Source: Bacteroidia bacterium (lineage in GTDB: Bacteria; Bacteroidota; Bacteroidia; Chitinophagales; Saprospiraceae). Taken from it: a stretch of DNA of 13,982 nucleotides. The notes beneath the pieces were generated by a model, which worked only from the letters and a program-made list of their open reading frames with translations, did no database searches and had not been told where the DNA came from. Positions 6,050 through 13,982 of this stretch are shown piece by piece. The DNA lies in assembly GCA_030431945.1 (NCBI GenBank), contig JAUIIF010000047.1, positions 1-13,982 on the forward strand. The letters run 5' to 3'. Position 1 is the stretch's first letter. Each line of letters begins with the position of its first letter. A program made the position numbers and the translations under genes.

Positions 6050-9000
6050 TTAGTCGCGCACAATGGTGAGAGAACCGCGTTGTTGCATTGCTTCTCCCTG
6101 TAAATTGGTAAAGTCAAAAATATAGTAATACGGCCCTTCCGGCAGGATGGTCCCGTCGTTGGTCCGCCCGGAGAAACAATTAAGTCCCCGGTCATCACTG
6201 CTACAGTCGTAATCGGCTACTTCGTAAACCAACTGACCCCAGCGGTTGAAAATTTGCAGGGTGTTGTTAATGGCTTCATCGCCATCGGAACAGAAGAGGA
6301 TGAAGTTTTCGTTCAGACCGTCTCCATTCGGGCTGATTACTTCGCGGGCACTCAGACAGGGGAACCGGCGATCGAGGACCGTGGCGGTCATAATGACCGT
6401 CTGGCATTCGTTGTCATCAGTAACTTCTACGGTATACTCACCGGGGCACAGGCCCTGCGCAAAGGCATTATTTCCCTGACTTGGCAGCTGTGGCCAGTTG
6501 TAGCGGTAATTGCCGCTGCCGCCGAGCGGCAGGATGAGTACACTGCCGTTACAGCCATCCGTGGCATCCGTTGGCTCGAGGGTCACCGCCAGGTCTGCTG
6601 GTGCGGACAGGGTAAAGGACTCCGTAGCCGTACAGCCGTTAGCATCCATTACGGTGACACCGTACGTTCCGCTGCCGAGCGCAGAAAGGCGGGGCGTGGT
6701 AGAACCATTGGTCCAGGAGAACGTGAAGGGAGCCACGCCGCCCGTGGGGTTGAGCGTGATCATGCCATCATTGGTGCTTCCACAGCTGATGTCAACCACC
6801 TCCGCTTCAATACCAATGGCCGGAGGAGCCGTTACCTCCACCATTCTGGTAATTTCACAATTGCCCTCGTCCAGCACCGTGATGGTATAAAGGCCGGCGG
6901 CTGCGTTTTCCAAAACACTGTCAATACCGACCAGCTGATCGTCCAGCAAGAACTCGTACGTGAAGGTTCCCTGGCCGCTGATGGTAATTACGATACGACC
7001 ATCGTTCGCACCGACACAGCTTACACCAAAGCCGTTGTAGGCAGAGGTCACTGAAGCCGTCACGCTAAACCCTGCAGAAATTCCTACGGAATAATTCCGC
7101 ACCAACATGGCTCCGGTAGCGTCCAGGACGGTAAGGGTGTAATCTCCGGCGGTTACTCCGCCAGCAACGTCGTCGGCGATTAAGTCCTCGGCGGTAGAGA
7201 TAACCTCCGTTGTTCCGGTGCGCGTCCAGGAGAAGACGTAGGGCATGACGCCTCCGGAAATGGTTACATCAATAGCCCCTTCCGTACCGTCGGCACAAGC
7301 AACGTCAGTGATGCCGGCCACTGCTTCGTCCATCCGACTCACTTCAATAGCGGACGATTCAAACGTACAGCCGTTAGCATCCGTAATGGTGGCCTGGTAC
7401 ATGCCGGCACAGAGTTGGCTGATCGTTGCTCCGCTAGCCCCTGTGCTCCAGGTAACGGTGTAAGGAGCTGTTCCGCCTTCGATCCCGAGGCTGATGCGCC
7501 CCGAGCAGTTGGTGTCTTCCGTGTCGGAGGTAATTGCCGGCGTTACGGCTATTGGGTCAGGACCGGTAATGGTGACCACGGTATCGAGCATTACTCCCTG
7601 ATCATCCGTCAGGAATACCGTTACCATACCTACCGGAGCAGTTACTTCAAAGGTAGTTGTATCTACTACCAGCTGTTCCCCCGTCGGCTCGATCCGGACG
7701 GTGATGGGAGCCACCCCGTTAGTCATAACAATTCTGATGTTTCCATCCGCTGATTCCGCACAGCTCGTTGGCGAAGTTTCCACAAAGGAAATAACCGGTG
7801 CCGCTGCTCCGACCACGTAGCAGCGCGTTTTTGTACACTGGCTGCCATCGGTAGCGGTCAGGCAGTATTCTCCGGACAGCAGGTTGGAACGGTTCTGAGT
7901 CGTTTCCCCATCATCCCACAGGAAAGTGTAAGGAGGGTTACCTCCGGAAGGCGTAACGACGATGGCCCCGTTATTGCCCATAGTGGCATTGGTGACCATT
8001 CCGGGTAAACGGATTTCCGTCGGAACCTCTACGGTTATGGTCTGGACGACCTGGTCCATTCCACTGGTAATGGTAACGTTGTAATCTCCAGGTGCCAGGT
8101 CTTCCAGGTCCTGGGTTGATGCGGCAAAATCCGGGTTATCCGGGCTCGCCCACTGGTAGGTATATCCTCCGATACCGCCGGCAATGGTTAAGTCAATCGA
8201 CCCGTTGTTTTCGCCGGGACAGCCGTTATCCACCTCCGTACTCGCCACTGCCAGCGCCTGAATAACCGCGAAGCACTGGACGTCGGTACAATTGTTGTTG
8301 TCCGTTACCGTCAAACAGTATGTTCCCGGATCAGTTACGTTCAGGATGTCTTCTTCATCAGCAGTATAATTGTTGGGTCCGCTCCACGCGTAGCGGAATG
8401 GAGAGCTGCCGCCGGCGATTTCAACGTTCACGCCACCGGGGCCGTCCGTAATGTTGATACGTTGTCCCGCAATGTTGAGTGCAGCCGGCTCGCCAACACC
8501 AATATTTTCGAGGGAGCGGACACAACCGTTATTGTCCGCTACGGTGACACTGTAAGCCCCCCCATCCAGCATGCTTTGCGTTGCCGAGCCATCCTGTAAG
8601 GGGTTCTCCCAATCGAAGATGTAAGGACCGGTATTACCAATTGTCGCAATGGTAATCCGGCCATCGGAGGCACCGAAACAGGATACCCCCTGGACAACAT
8701 CGACTTCAATGCTGAAGGGGCCGGGATTCATGAGGGTAAAGCAATCCGAGGTTGCCTGGTTGGTAGCGGGGTTGGTAACCGTCACGCAGTATTCACCAGC
8801 GGCAAGGCTCGTAGCGGTGGCGGAAGTAGCGACGTTTGGCGACCATTGGTACCTCAGGCCATTACCACCACTGACCGTAAGAGCAATACTTCCGTCATTA
8901 CCACCCAGGCAACTGGGGTTGGTCAAATTTGCATTTACGATGACGGGGGCCGGCGTACCGTTCACCTGTCCATTCAGCAGATCGGCGTCTACAATATCGT

Positions 9001-12000
9001 TTATGTCTTCGAACTCAATGGGCGTTGGGGCATTACCGAACGTGACCAGCGTAGCGTCCGTAGCGAGTACCCGGAAGCAAATGTAGAAGACTGCCGTGCC
9101 ATCCGGCACGGTATTGGGCGATGCTGTAGGGTCGGCCCAGGCTACCCGCAAAACGCCAGGAGCAGATGGATTGATTGACCCGCTGGAGAAACCGTTCAGG
9201 GCAAAATCGGTACCTGTTCCCAGGTACTCCAATCTTGTCTGGTCATAATTTATCGTATACTGAAAGGAGATCAGGTCATTTACCATAAAACCGATTACCG
9301 GCAAACAAATCTCATCGTTCACCGATGCCTGCGCGGAACCAATCTGGAAGGTCAGGCCGGTCACGTTGGGCGCATTGGGGTTAATGACCCCACCGGCGGG
9401 TACGACGCCTACCGGCTGGTTGCTGGCGTTTCGGGCCAGGATCGGGGTTGGGCTGTTCGCAAAATTAATGGGGGCAACGGAGAAGCGATCTACCGTAAAA
9501 CAGAGACTGACGACGGTAGCGTTGGGCGCCAGACTTTGTCCGGTGGAGCCGGGAGAGGACCAATCGAAGACCAATTGCCCGGGCGTTGGCGAGGTTACGT
9601 TAGCGCCCGTAATGCTCGCCAGGCCGAAATTGGTGGCCCGCGAGAAGGTGAGCTTCGTCGCGTCGTAAGTAAGTGAGTAGGTGAGGTTGGTCAACGAAGT
9701 GAAGTTGGTTGCTTTCAGGTCCACACAAACTTCTTCGCCCAGGGTTCCTTCACCGTCTCCGAGATCAAGAATCAGGTTTTGGGGGCCATCACCACAAGTT
9801 TCCCCCTGGTTAACACTACCGTTCACCAGGTCAACCGGAACACTCTGGTTGCTGGAGTTCGTTGCGCGAATCCGGAACTGCGGCAGCTGCTCCGTAATTT
9901 CAATGGGCGTTTCACAAGCCTGCAGTACGTTAAAGCAAACGGTAAGAATGCTTTCTCCATCGGGCACTGAATTTGACCCTACGTTGGGGTCAAACCAGAT
10001 GGCGCGCAGGATGCCGGGCTCGGGGTTAGCCACCTGTAAATTGGGCAGCTGGCCCGTTCCCGTGCCACTGACAAATTCGAGTTTCGCATCATCGTATCCG
10101 ATGGCAAACTGTAAACCTGCCAGGTCTTCGAGGTTAAAAACCGTTATGTCTACACAAACTTCAGTTCCCTGTGCTGCGGTTTCGTTACCGGCTACCAGGG
10201 TAAACTCATCGTAGGTAACGACTCCGCCGGCATTAATTGTTCCGGGAGAAGAGTTAACCGTCAGGTTTGTTCCTCCGTTGTTGGTTGCCGCAGCATTAGT
10301 GATGGTGAGCTGGGTTTCATCGCCCGTCTGCACGTTGAAGCAAATCGTGAACAGGCGTTCCCCGCTGGCTAAGGTCTGCGCAACGGCCGGCGTGTAATCC
10401 ACCACGACCTGACCGTTAGTACTGGTATTAAAGTTACCAGCGCCAAAGCCCGGCAGGGCAGCATTTGCCGTTACGGACGCCAGGGAGAGTACCGTGGTAT
10501 TGAAGTTGAGGGTTAATCCGACGTTGGCGATATTGGTAAAATCCGTAACGTTAACGTCTACACAGACCTGCTGGCCGATCTGGGCCATGCCGTCTTCCAC
10601 CGCAATCGTGAGGGTATTGGTGGGGCAGGCGGCACAGTTGGGTCCACCACAGTCGATGCCGGTCTCACCGTTGTTCATGATGCCGTCGTTACACGTCTCA
10701 CAGGGAGCACAATTGGGTCCGCCACAGTCGATGCCCGTTTCACCGTTGTTCATGATGCCGTCAGTACAGGTTGGCCCGGACGAACAAACACTGATCATGC
10801 CATCATTGGCAACGGGGCCAATGACCATTCCCGTGGTGTTCGTTACCCGGAGGCGATCAGCGTCAAGCGCCGTGGTACCGGCAGTTTCATTCGTGAAGCA
10901 GATGGTGGCGAATACGGCATCATCATCCAGGCTTACGGGGCTGTCCGCGGAGCGGAAGAAGACGAGGCGAACCTCGCCGTCAGCAAATTCATTCACCTGC
11001 AGGCCGCCGCCCAGGGCGGCGTTGGGGGTGAAGCTGGTGTATTCCAGGTTAGCAGCAGGATACTTCAGGTCCATTTGCAGGCCGGTAACGTCAATAAAAT
11101 TCCGTACGGTGAGGTCGACACAAGTTTCCGTACCAACACCGTCGTTACAGCCGGCATTCAGGCAGACGTTCAGCAGGCTGGAGCCTTCTCCACAGGTTAC
11201 GTTACAGGGGGCACAGTTAGGGCCACCGCAATCAATTCCCGTCTCGCCGTTGTTCTGTACGCCATCGGTACAGGTTTCCATGGCACAGGGCATACAGTCG
11301 GGGCCGCCACAGTCAACGCCCGTCTCGTCACCGTTCATGATGCCATCATCACAGGTGGGATCGGAGGGGCAGTTCTGGTTAACGGCACCGGGGTTACCGC
11401 TGCCGGGGATCCGGGAACCGGAGGAGTTGAAAAAGCGCAGGGTATTCGCTTCGTCACGGAAGGTAAGTGGTGTTGCCGCTACCGTTTGCACAGTAAAGCA
11501 AAGTTCGAAAGCCACCTCATCATCAGGAAAGGAGATACCGGTAAGATCAGGGTCATTCCAAATCAGGTTAACCGTTCCATCTGACGGGCTGCCGACGGTG
11601 GTACCAGACTGTAATGCAGCAGCAGCGGTGAAACGCGTGTATTCCAGATTGGCTGCAGCGTAAGAGAGGGAGAACTGGAAGCCGAAAAGCTGATCGAAAT
11701 TAGCAATGAAAATCGGCACACATACCTCTGCACCTGCGTCCGCGCATTCACTACCAATACATATTTCAGGATCAGTCGTTCCTTCTCCGCACATGGTCTG
11801 GCAAGGCGCACAACTTCCGCCGCAATCCACGCCCGTCTCATCGCCGTTCATGATGCCATCGTCACAGGTGGGCATGGTCATACAGGGCTCACAGTCGGGG
11901 CCGCCGCAGTCGACGCCCGTTTCGGAGCCATTCCGGACACCATCATCACAAGTAGGCGCAATACAGCCGTTGACCATTCCGTCATTGGCTACCGGCCCGA

Positions 12001-13982
12001 CGACCATTCCCGTCGTATTGGTTACGCGCAGGCGGTCGGCATCCAGGATCGTAGCATCCGTGGTTTCGTTCGTAAAGCAGATGGTGGCGAATACGTCACC
12101 GTCGTTCAGGGTTACCGGGCTATCCGCGGAGCGGAAGAAAACGAGGCGGACTTCACCATCCGCAAATTCATTTACCAGCAGTGCATCGCCCAGAATCGGG
12201 TTGGGCGTAAAGCTGCTGTAATTCAGGTTCGCCGCCGGGTACAGAAGATCCATTTGTACCCCCGTGATGGTATTGAAATTAGCTACGGTCAGCGCCACGC
12301 AGGCCTGCGCACCTACCGCCACGTCACAGACTTCCGCCACACAAAGGTTGAACAAGTTAGAGCCTTCGCCACAGGTGGATACCGGGCAGTCGGGGCAATC
12401 CGGTCCACCACAGTCAACCCCTGTTTCGGCGCCGTTCATAATTCCGTCGTCACAGGTCGGATCCGGACAGGCGGGGCAGTCGGGGCCGCCACAGTCGACG
12501 CCCGTTTCCATGCCGTTCATGATGCCATCATCGCAGGTAGGTTCATCCGGACAGTCATTGATCGAGCCGTCATTCGCCACTGGCCCAACCACCATACCGG
12601 TAGTAGTCGTTACGCGAAGGTTATCCGCATTGATGATGGTGGGAGCAGCCGTTTCCGCCGTAAAACAAAGCGTAACGAAAACGTCCCCGTCCGTCAGGGT
12701 TTCGGGGCTGTCTGCCGACCGGAAAAAGATCATCCGGATCTCACCATCGGCAAATTCATTTACCTGCAGCGCGTCCGCCAGGGCGGGGTTCGGGGTAAAG
12801 CCGGCAAATTCGAGGTTAGCACTGGGGTAGAGTACGTTGAGCTGTACGGCCGTAACGTCCGTAAAGTTGGCCACGGTCAGATCGACACAGCCTTGGGCTC
12901 CAACGGCTACGTCACAAACATCCTCTGCACAAATATTCACTACTGAAGAGCCTTCGCCACAAACTTCGGCGACCATACAGGGGGCACAGCTTCCTCCACA
13001 GTCGACGCCCGTTTCGTCACCGTTCCGGACACCATCATTACAGGTGGGCATCGTTACTCCACAATCGTTGACGGATCCGTCATTGGCAACCGGACCAACG
13101 ACCATGCCGGAAGTATTAGTAGCCCGTAATTCATCAGCATTCAGCTGGGTGGCATTCAGGGTTTCGTTGGTGAAACAGATGGTCGCAAAGACATCATTAT
13201 CACTGAGGGTGACCGGGCTATCCGCAGAGCGGAAAAAAATCAACCGCACCTCACCGTCCGCGAATTCATTTACCAGTAAGCCTCCACCCAGGGCGGCGTT
13301 AGGGGTAAAGCTGGCGTAATTGAGGTTCGCAGCCGGGTACAACAGGTTCATCTGAAGCCCGGTGATGTTTACAAAATTGGTGACCGTCAGGTCTACACAA
13401 GCCTGGGCACCTACGGCAATGTCACAGACATCGGCTACACATAAGTTCAGTAAGCTGGAACCCTCGCCACAAGTTGGATCCGTCATACACGGAGCACAAT
13501 CGGGGCCACCGCAGTCGACACCCGTTTCCGAGCCGTTCATCACACCATCGTCGCAGGTTGGCATCGTCATACACGGTGCACAGTCCGGGCCGCCACAGTC
13601 GACGCCCGTCTCGGAGCCGTTCATAATCCCGTCGTCACACGTAGGGCAGGCGGGGCAATCGGGGCCACCACAGTCGACGCCCGTTTCCGAGCCGTTCATC
13701 ACGCCATCGTCACAGGTTGGCATCGTCATACACGGTGCACAGTCGGGGCCGCCACAGTCGACGCCCGTCTCGGAGCCGTTCATAATCCCGTCGTCACAGG
13801 TGGCACCGCCGCCATTTCCCATATTGATCGTGCCGTTATTCAGGTTAACGTCACCGAATTCAAATATTTCTCCCTGGTCGGTGGTGAATTCGAGTGGAAT
13901 CGGTGCATCAGCGAACATGATGTCCGTTTCGGTCTCCTGGACAATCTCAAAACAGATTTGCCCGATAACAAAGGGGCCGGCA
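6050..13982 (-). CDS. Giant T9SS-exported surface protein: cohesin-like modules, four-Cys units, SprB repeats, type B sorting domain (5' end outside window)
   Basis: Large cell-surface adhesin or gliding-type protein. The frame is open to the window edge: 21 codons precede the Met codon at 13918, without a stop, so that Met is internal and the real start is not seen. There are 2643 visible residues, highly acidic, poor in Lys and rich in Asn, Thr and Cys. N to C: end of a cohesin-like module (13802-13982); alternating four-Cys clusters and cohesin-like modules (10619-13801); four cohesin-like modules in tandem (8942-10618); 11 SprB-like repeats (6359-8941); T9SS type B C-terminal domain (6053-6358). 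The last domain shows export by T9SS and anchoring to, or release from, the outer membrane. SprB-repeat proteins act in gliding and adhesion in Bacteroidota; that role here is inference. Cohesin-like folds may serve only as spacers or bind partners; no dockerin was recognised. The porP-like gene follows in the same direction. No frameshift is visible over 7.9 kb. Confidence 0.93.
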   Translation of the reverse strand, partial: AGPFVIGQICFEIVQETETDIMFADAPIPLEFTTDQGEIFEFGDVNLNNGTINMGNGGGATCDDGIMNGSETGVDCGGPDCAPCMTMPTCDDGVMNGSETGVDCGGPDCPACPTCDDGIMNGSETGVDCGGPDCAPCMTMPTCDDGVMNGSETGVDCGGPDCAPCMTDPTCGEGSSLLNLCVADVCDIAVGAQACVDLTVTNFVNITGLQMNLLYPAANLNYASFTPNAALGGGLLVNEFADGEVRLIFFRSADSPVTLSDNDVFATICFTNETLNATQLNADELRATNTSGMVVGPVANDGSVNDCGVTMPTCNDGVRNGDETGVDCGGSCAPCMVAEVCGEGSSVVNICAEDVCDVAVGAQGCVDLTVANFTDVTAVQLNVLYPSANLEFAGFTPNPALADALQVNEFADGEIRMIFFRSADSPETLTDGDVFVTLCFTAETAAPTIINADNLRVTTTTGMVVGPVANDGSINDCPDEPTCDDGIMNGMETGVDCGGPDCPACPDPTCDDGIMNGAETGVDCGGPDCPDCPVSTCGEGSNLFNLCVAEVCDVAVGAQACVALTVANFNTITGVQMDLLYPAANLNYSSFTPNPILGDALLVNEFADGEVRLVFFRSADSPVTLNDGDVFATICFTNETTDATILDADRLRVTNTTGMVVGPVANDGMVNGCIAPTCDDGVRNGSETGVDCGGPDCEPCMTMPTCDDGIMNGDETGVDCGGSCAPCQTMCGEGTTDPEICIGSECADAGAEVCVPIFIANFDQLFGFQFSLSYAAANLEYTRFTAAAALQSGTTVGSPSDGTVNLIWNDPDLTGISFPDDEVAFELCFTVQTVAATPLTFRDEANTLRFFNSSGSRIPGSGNPGAVNQNCPSDPTCDDGIMNGDETGVDCGGPDCMPCAMETCTDGVQNNGETGIDCGGPNCAPCNVTCGEGSSLLNVCLNAGCNDGVGTETCVDLTVRNFIDVTGLQMDLKYPAANLEYTSFTPNAALGGGLQVNEFADGEVRLVFFRSADSPVSLDDDAVFATICFTNETAGTTALDADRLRVTNTTGMVIGPVANDGMISVCSSGPTCTDGIMNNGETGIDCGGPNCAPCETCNDGIMNNGETGIDCGGPNCAACPTNTLTIAVEDGMAQIGQQVCVDVNVTDFTNIANVGLTLNFNTTVLSLASVTANAALPGFGAGNFNTSTNGQVVVDYTPAVAQTLASGERLFTICFNVQTGDETQLTITNAAATNNGGTNLTVNSSPGTINAGGVVTYDEFTLVAGNETAAQGTEVCVDITVFNLEDLAGLQFAIGYDDAKLEFVSGTGTGQLPNLQVANPEPGILRAIWFDPNVGSNSVPDGESILTVCFNVLQACETPIEITEQLPQFRIRATNSSNQSVPVDLVNGSVNQGETCGDGPQNLILDLGDGEGTLGEEVCVDLKATNFTSLTNLTYSLTYDATKLTFSRATNFGLASITGANVTSPTPGQLVFDWSSPGSTGQSLAPNATVVSLCFTVDRFSVAPINFANSPTPILARNASNQPVGVVPAGGVINPNAPNVTGLTFQIGSAQASVNDEICLPVIGFMVNDLISFQYTINYDQTRLEYLGTGTDFALNGFSSGSINPSAPGVLRVAWADPTASPNTVPDGTAVFYICFRVLATDATLVTFGNAPTPIEFEDINDIVDADLLNGQVNGTPAPVIVNANLTNPSCLGGNDGSIALTVSGGNGLRYQWSPNVATSATATSLAAGEYCVTVTNPATNQATSDCFTLMNPGPFSIEVDVVQGVSCFGASDGRITIATIGNTGPYIFDWENPLQDGSATQSMLDGGAYSVTVADNNGCVRSLENIGVGEPAALNIAGQRINITDGPGGVNVEIAGGSSPFRYAWSGPNNYTADEEDILNVTDPGTYCLTVTDNNNCTDVQCFAVIQALAVASTEVDNGCPGENNGSIDLTIAGGIGGYTYQWASPDNPDFAASTQDLEDLAPGDYNVTITSGMDQVVQTITVEVPTEIRLPGMVTNATMGNNGAIVVTPSGGNPPYTFLWDDGETTQNRSNLLSGEYCLTATDGSQCTKTRCYVVGAAAPVISFVETSPTSCAESADGNIRIVMTNGVAPITVRIEPTGEQLVVDTTTFEVTAPVGMVTVFLTDDQGVMLDTVVTITGPDPIAVTPAITSDTEDTNCSGRISLGIEGGTAPYTVTWSTGASGATISQLCAGMYQATITDANGCTFESSAIEVSRMDEAVAGITDVACADGTEGAIDVTISGGVMPYVFSWTRTGTTEVISTAEDLIADDVAGGVTAGDYTLTVLDATGAMLVRNYSVGISAGFSVTASVTSAYNGFGVSCVGANDGRIVITISGQGTFTYEFLLDDQLVGIDSVLENAAAGLYTITVLDEGNCEITRMVEVTAPPAIGIEAEVVDISCGSTNDGMITLNPTGGVAPFTFSWTNGSTTPRLSALGSGTYGVTVMDANGCTATESFTLSAPADLAVTLEPTDATDGCNGSVLILPLGGSGNYRYNWPQLPSQGNNAFAQGLCPGEYTVEVTDDNECQTVIMTATVLDRRFPCLSAREVISPNGDGLNENFILFCSDGDEAINNTLQIFNRWGQLVYEVADYDCSSDDRGLNCFSGRTNDGTILPEGPYYYIFDFTNLQGEAMQQRGSLTIVRD
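6053..6358 (-). other. T9SS type B sorting domain (gliding-motility-associated C-terminal domain)
   Basis: The last 102 residues carry the typical series: ISPNGDGLNENFIL, LQIFNRWGQLVYEV, a Cys-containing loop, TILPEGPYYYIFDF and the closing GSLTIVRD. This domain (CHU_C family) directs proteins through T9SS and is removed or processed at the surface in known cases. Two extra Cys pairs (FCSDGD, DCSSDDRGLNCF) are less usual. Confidence 0.93.
6359..8941 (-). repeat. Eleven SprB-like Ig-type repeats
   Basis: Eleven units of 73-87 residues follow the SprB repeat pattern: SCxGxNDGxI, then GGxxPYxYxW, then a G-Y-x-VTVTDxNGC strand. N to C their bounds are 8941, 8710, 8473, 8251, 8011, 7792, 7549, 7324, 7063, 6814 and 6589 down to 6359. 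Units 2 (CFGASDGRITI), 9 (CVGANDGRIVI) and 10 (CGSTNDGMITL) are closest to the consensus. Units 3, 5 and 7 lack parts of the first motif, and unit 6 lacks the W strand. Unlike the cohesin part, they are well diverged, so this is an older array. Confidence 0.88.
8942..10618 (-). repeat. Four tandem cohesin-like modules without Cys units between them
   Basis: Modules of 138-143 residues, N to C at 10618-10205, 10204-9776, 9775-9356 and 9355-8942. Each has the cohesin-type pattern: EVCVDxxVxNFxxL near the start, a LxYxxxxLEY strand, then a PGxLRxxWxDP strand, then VPDGxxxxxxCFxV, then a closing strand and Asn/Gly-rich end. They are well diverged from one another. One contains ETCGDG at its end, a likely relic of a linker. 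Confidence 0.75.
10619..13801 (-). repeat. Alternating four-Cys units (13) and cohesin-like modules (5)
   Basis: N to C: four Cys units (13801-13475), module 1 (13474-13046), one unit (13045-12965), module 2 (12964-12539), two units (12538-12377), module 3 (12376-11954), two units (11953-11795), module 4 (11794-11357), two units (11356-11198), module 5 (11197-10772), two units (10771-10619). A unit is 25-28 residues, TCDDGIMNGSETGVDCGG then PDCAPC, with Cys spacing C-x13-C-x4-C-x2-C, or x3 in two copies that read GGSC. Modules 1, 2, 3 and 5 open with CGEGS, hold six Cys each and share VNEFADGE, FFRSADSP and GPVANDG. Module 4 is different. Similar CxDGxxNGxETGxDCGG units occur in other Bacteroidota surface proteins (recollection). 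Extracellular disulphides are likely; the many Asp, Asn and Glu could bind Ca2+, which is a guess. Confidence 0.85.
13497..13800 (-). repeat. Recent 159-bp tandem duplication of a two-unit block
   Basis: The segment 13680-13800 matches 13521-13641 at an exact offset of 159 bp (53 codons) with only four mismatches in 121 bases by eye. The similarity continues down to about 13656 and 13497. Cys units 1+2 and 3+4 are therefore copies of one 28+25-residue pair. Confidence 0.85.

Noticed and set aside
10494..13319. Long plus-strand frames with repeated GPPQSTPVS and PSSQVG motifs
   Set aside because: They are antisense shadows of the adhesin; the repeats are just the reverse complement of the Cys units and cohesin-like modules.
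13475..13801. Direct repeats spaced like a CRISPR array
   Set aside because: Period is 75-84 bp in frame with similar, not unique, sequence between copies; all of it codes for the four-Cys units.
13916..13918. ATG as start of the giant protein
   Set aside because: The frame stays open for 21 codons upstream, and those codons (GQICFEIVQETETDI) continue a cohesin-like strand; no signal peptide follows the Met.

Overview
The window looks like a piece of a Bacteroidota chromosome, most likely from the Saprospiria (Lewinella-like); the rank below phylum is inference. The evidence is a type IX secretion system (T9SS) type B sorting domain, SprB-type repeats, a PorP/SprF-family outer-membrane protein, a Bacteroidota-style promoter (TTG, 20 nt, TAnnTTTG) before one gene, and start codons without clear Shine-Dalgarno sequences. 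The DNA is moderately GC-rich. I recognise no tRNA, rRNA, insertion sequence or CRISPR array.

Left part (1-4693): the 5' two thirds of a prolyl-tRNA synthetase gene run leftward off the window edge. A divergent gene follows, encoding an exported three-part low-complexity protein (acidic Tyr/Asp, then Gly/Phe/Asn/Trp repeats, then Arg/Ser repeats), and it ends in a strong intrinsic terminator. Next come trhO (oxygen-dependent tRNA U34 hydroxylase, rhodanese fold) with its own promoter, and an SDR-family gene whose catalytic Tyr is replaced by Val. These look like single-gene units with unrelated jobs.

Middle (4694-5005): a convergent spacer holding a minus-strand terminator, several small hairpins and one of three related GC-rich sequence copies found in the spacers.

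Right part (5006-13982, minus strand): one very large cell-surface protein gene, open at its 5' end, followed by a porP/sprF-like gene. The visible 2643 residues read N to C: the end of a cohesin-like module; five cohesin-like modules alternating with 13 copies of a short four-Cys unit; four more cohesin-like modules in tandem; 11 SprB-like repeats; and a T9SS type B C-terminal domain. The arrangement recalls sprB-sprF: T9SS would export the adhesin and the PorP/SprF-like protein would help secrete or attach it. A hairpin between the two genes could lower downstream expression. The adhesin's architecture and its recent internal duplications are the most interesting content here.
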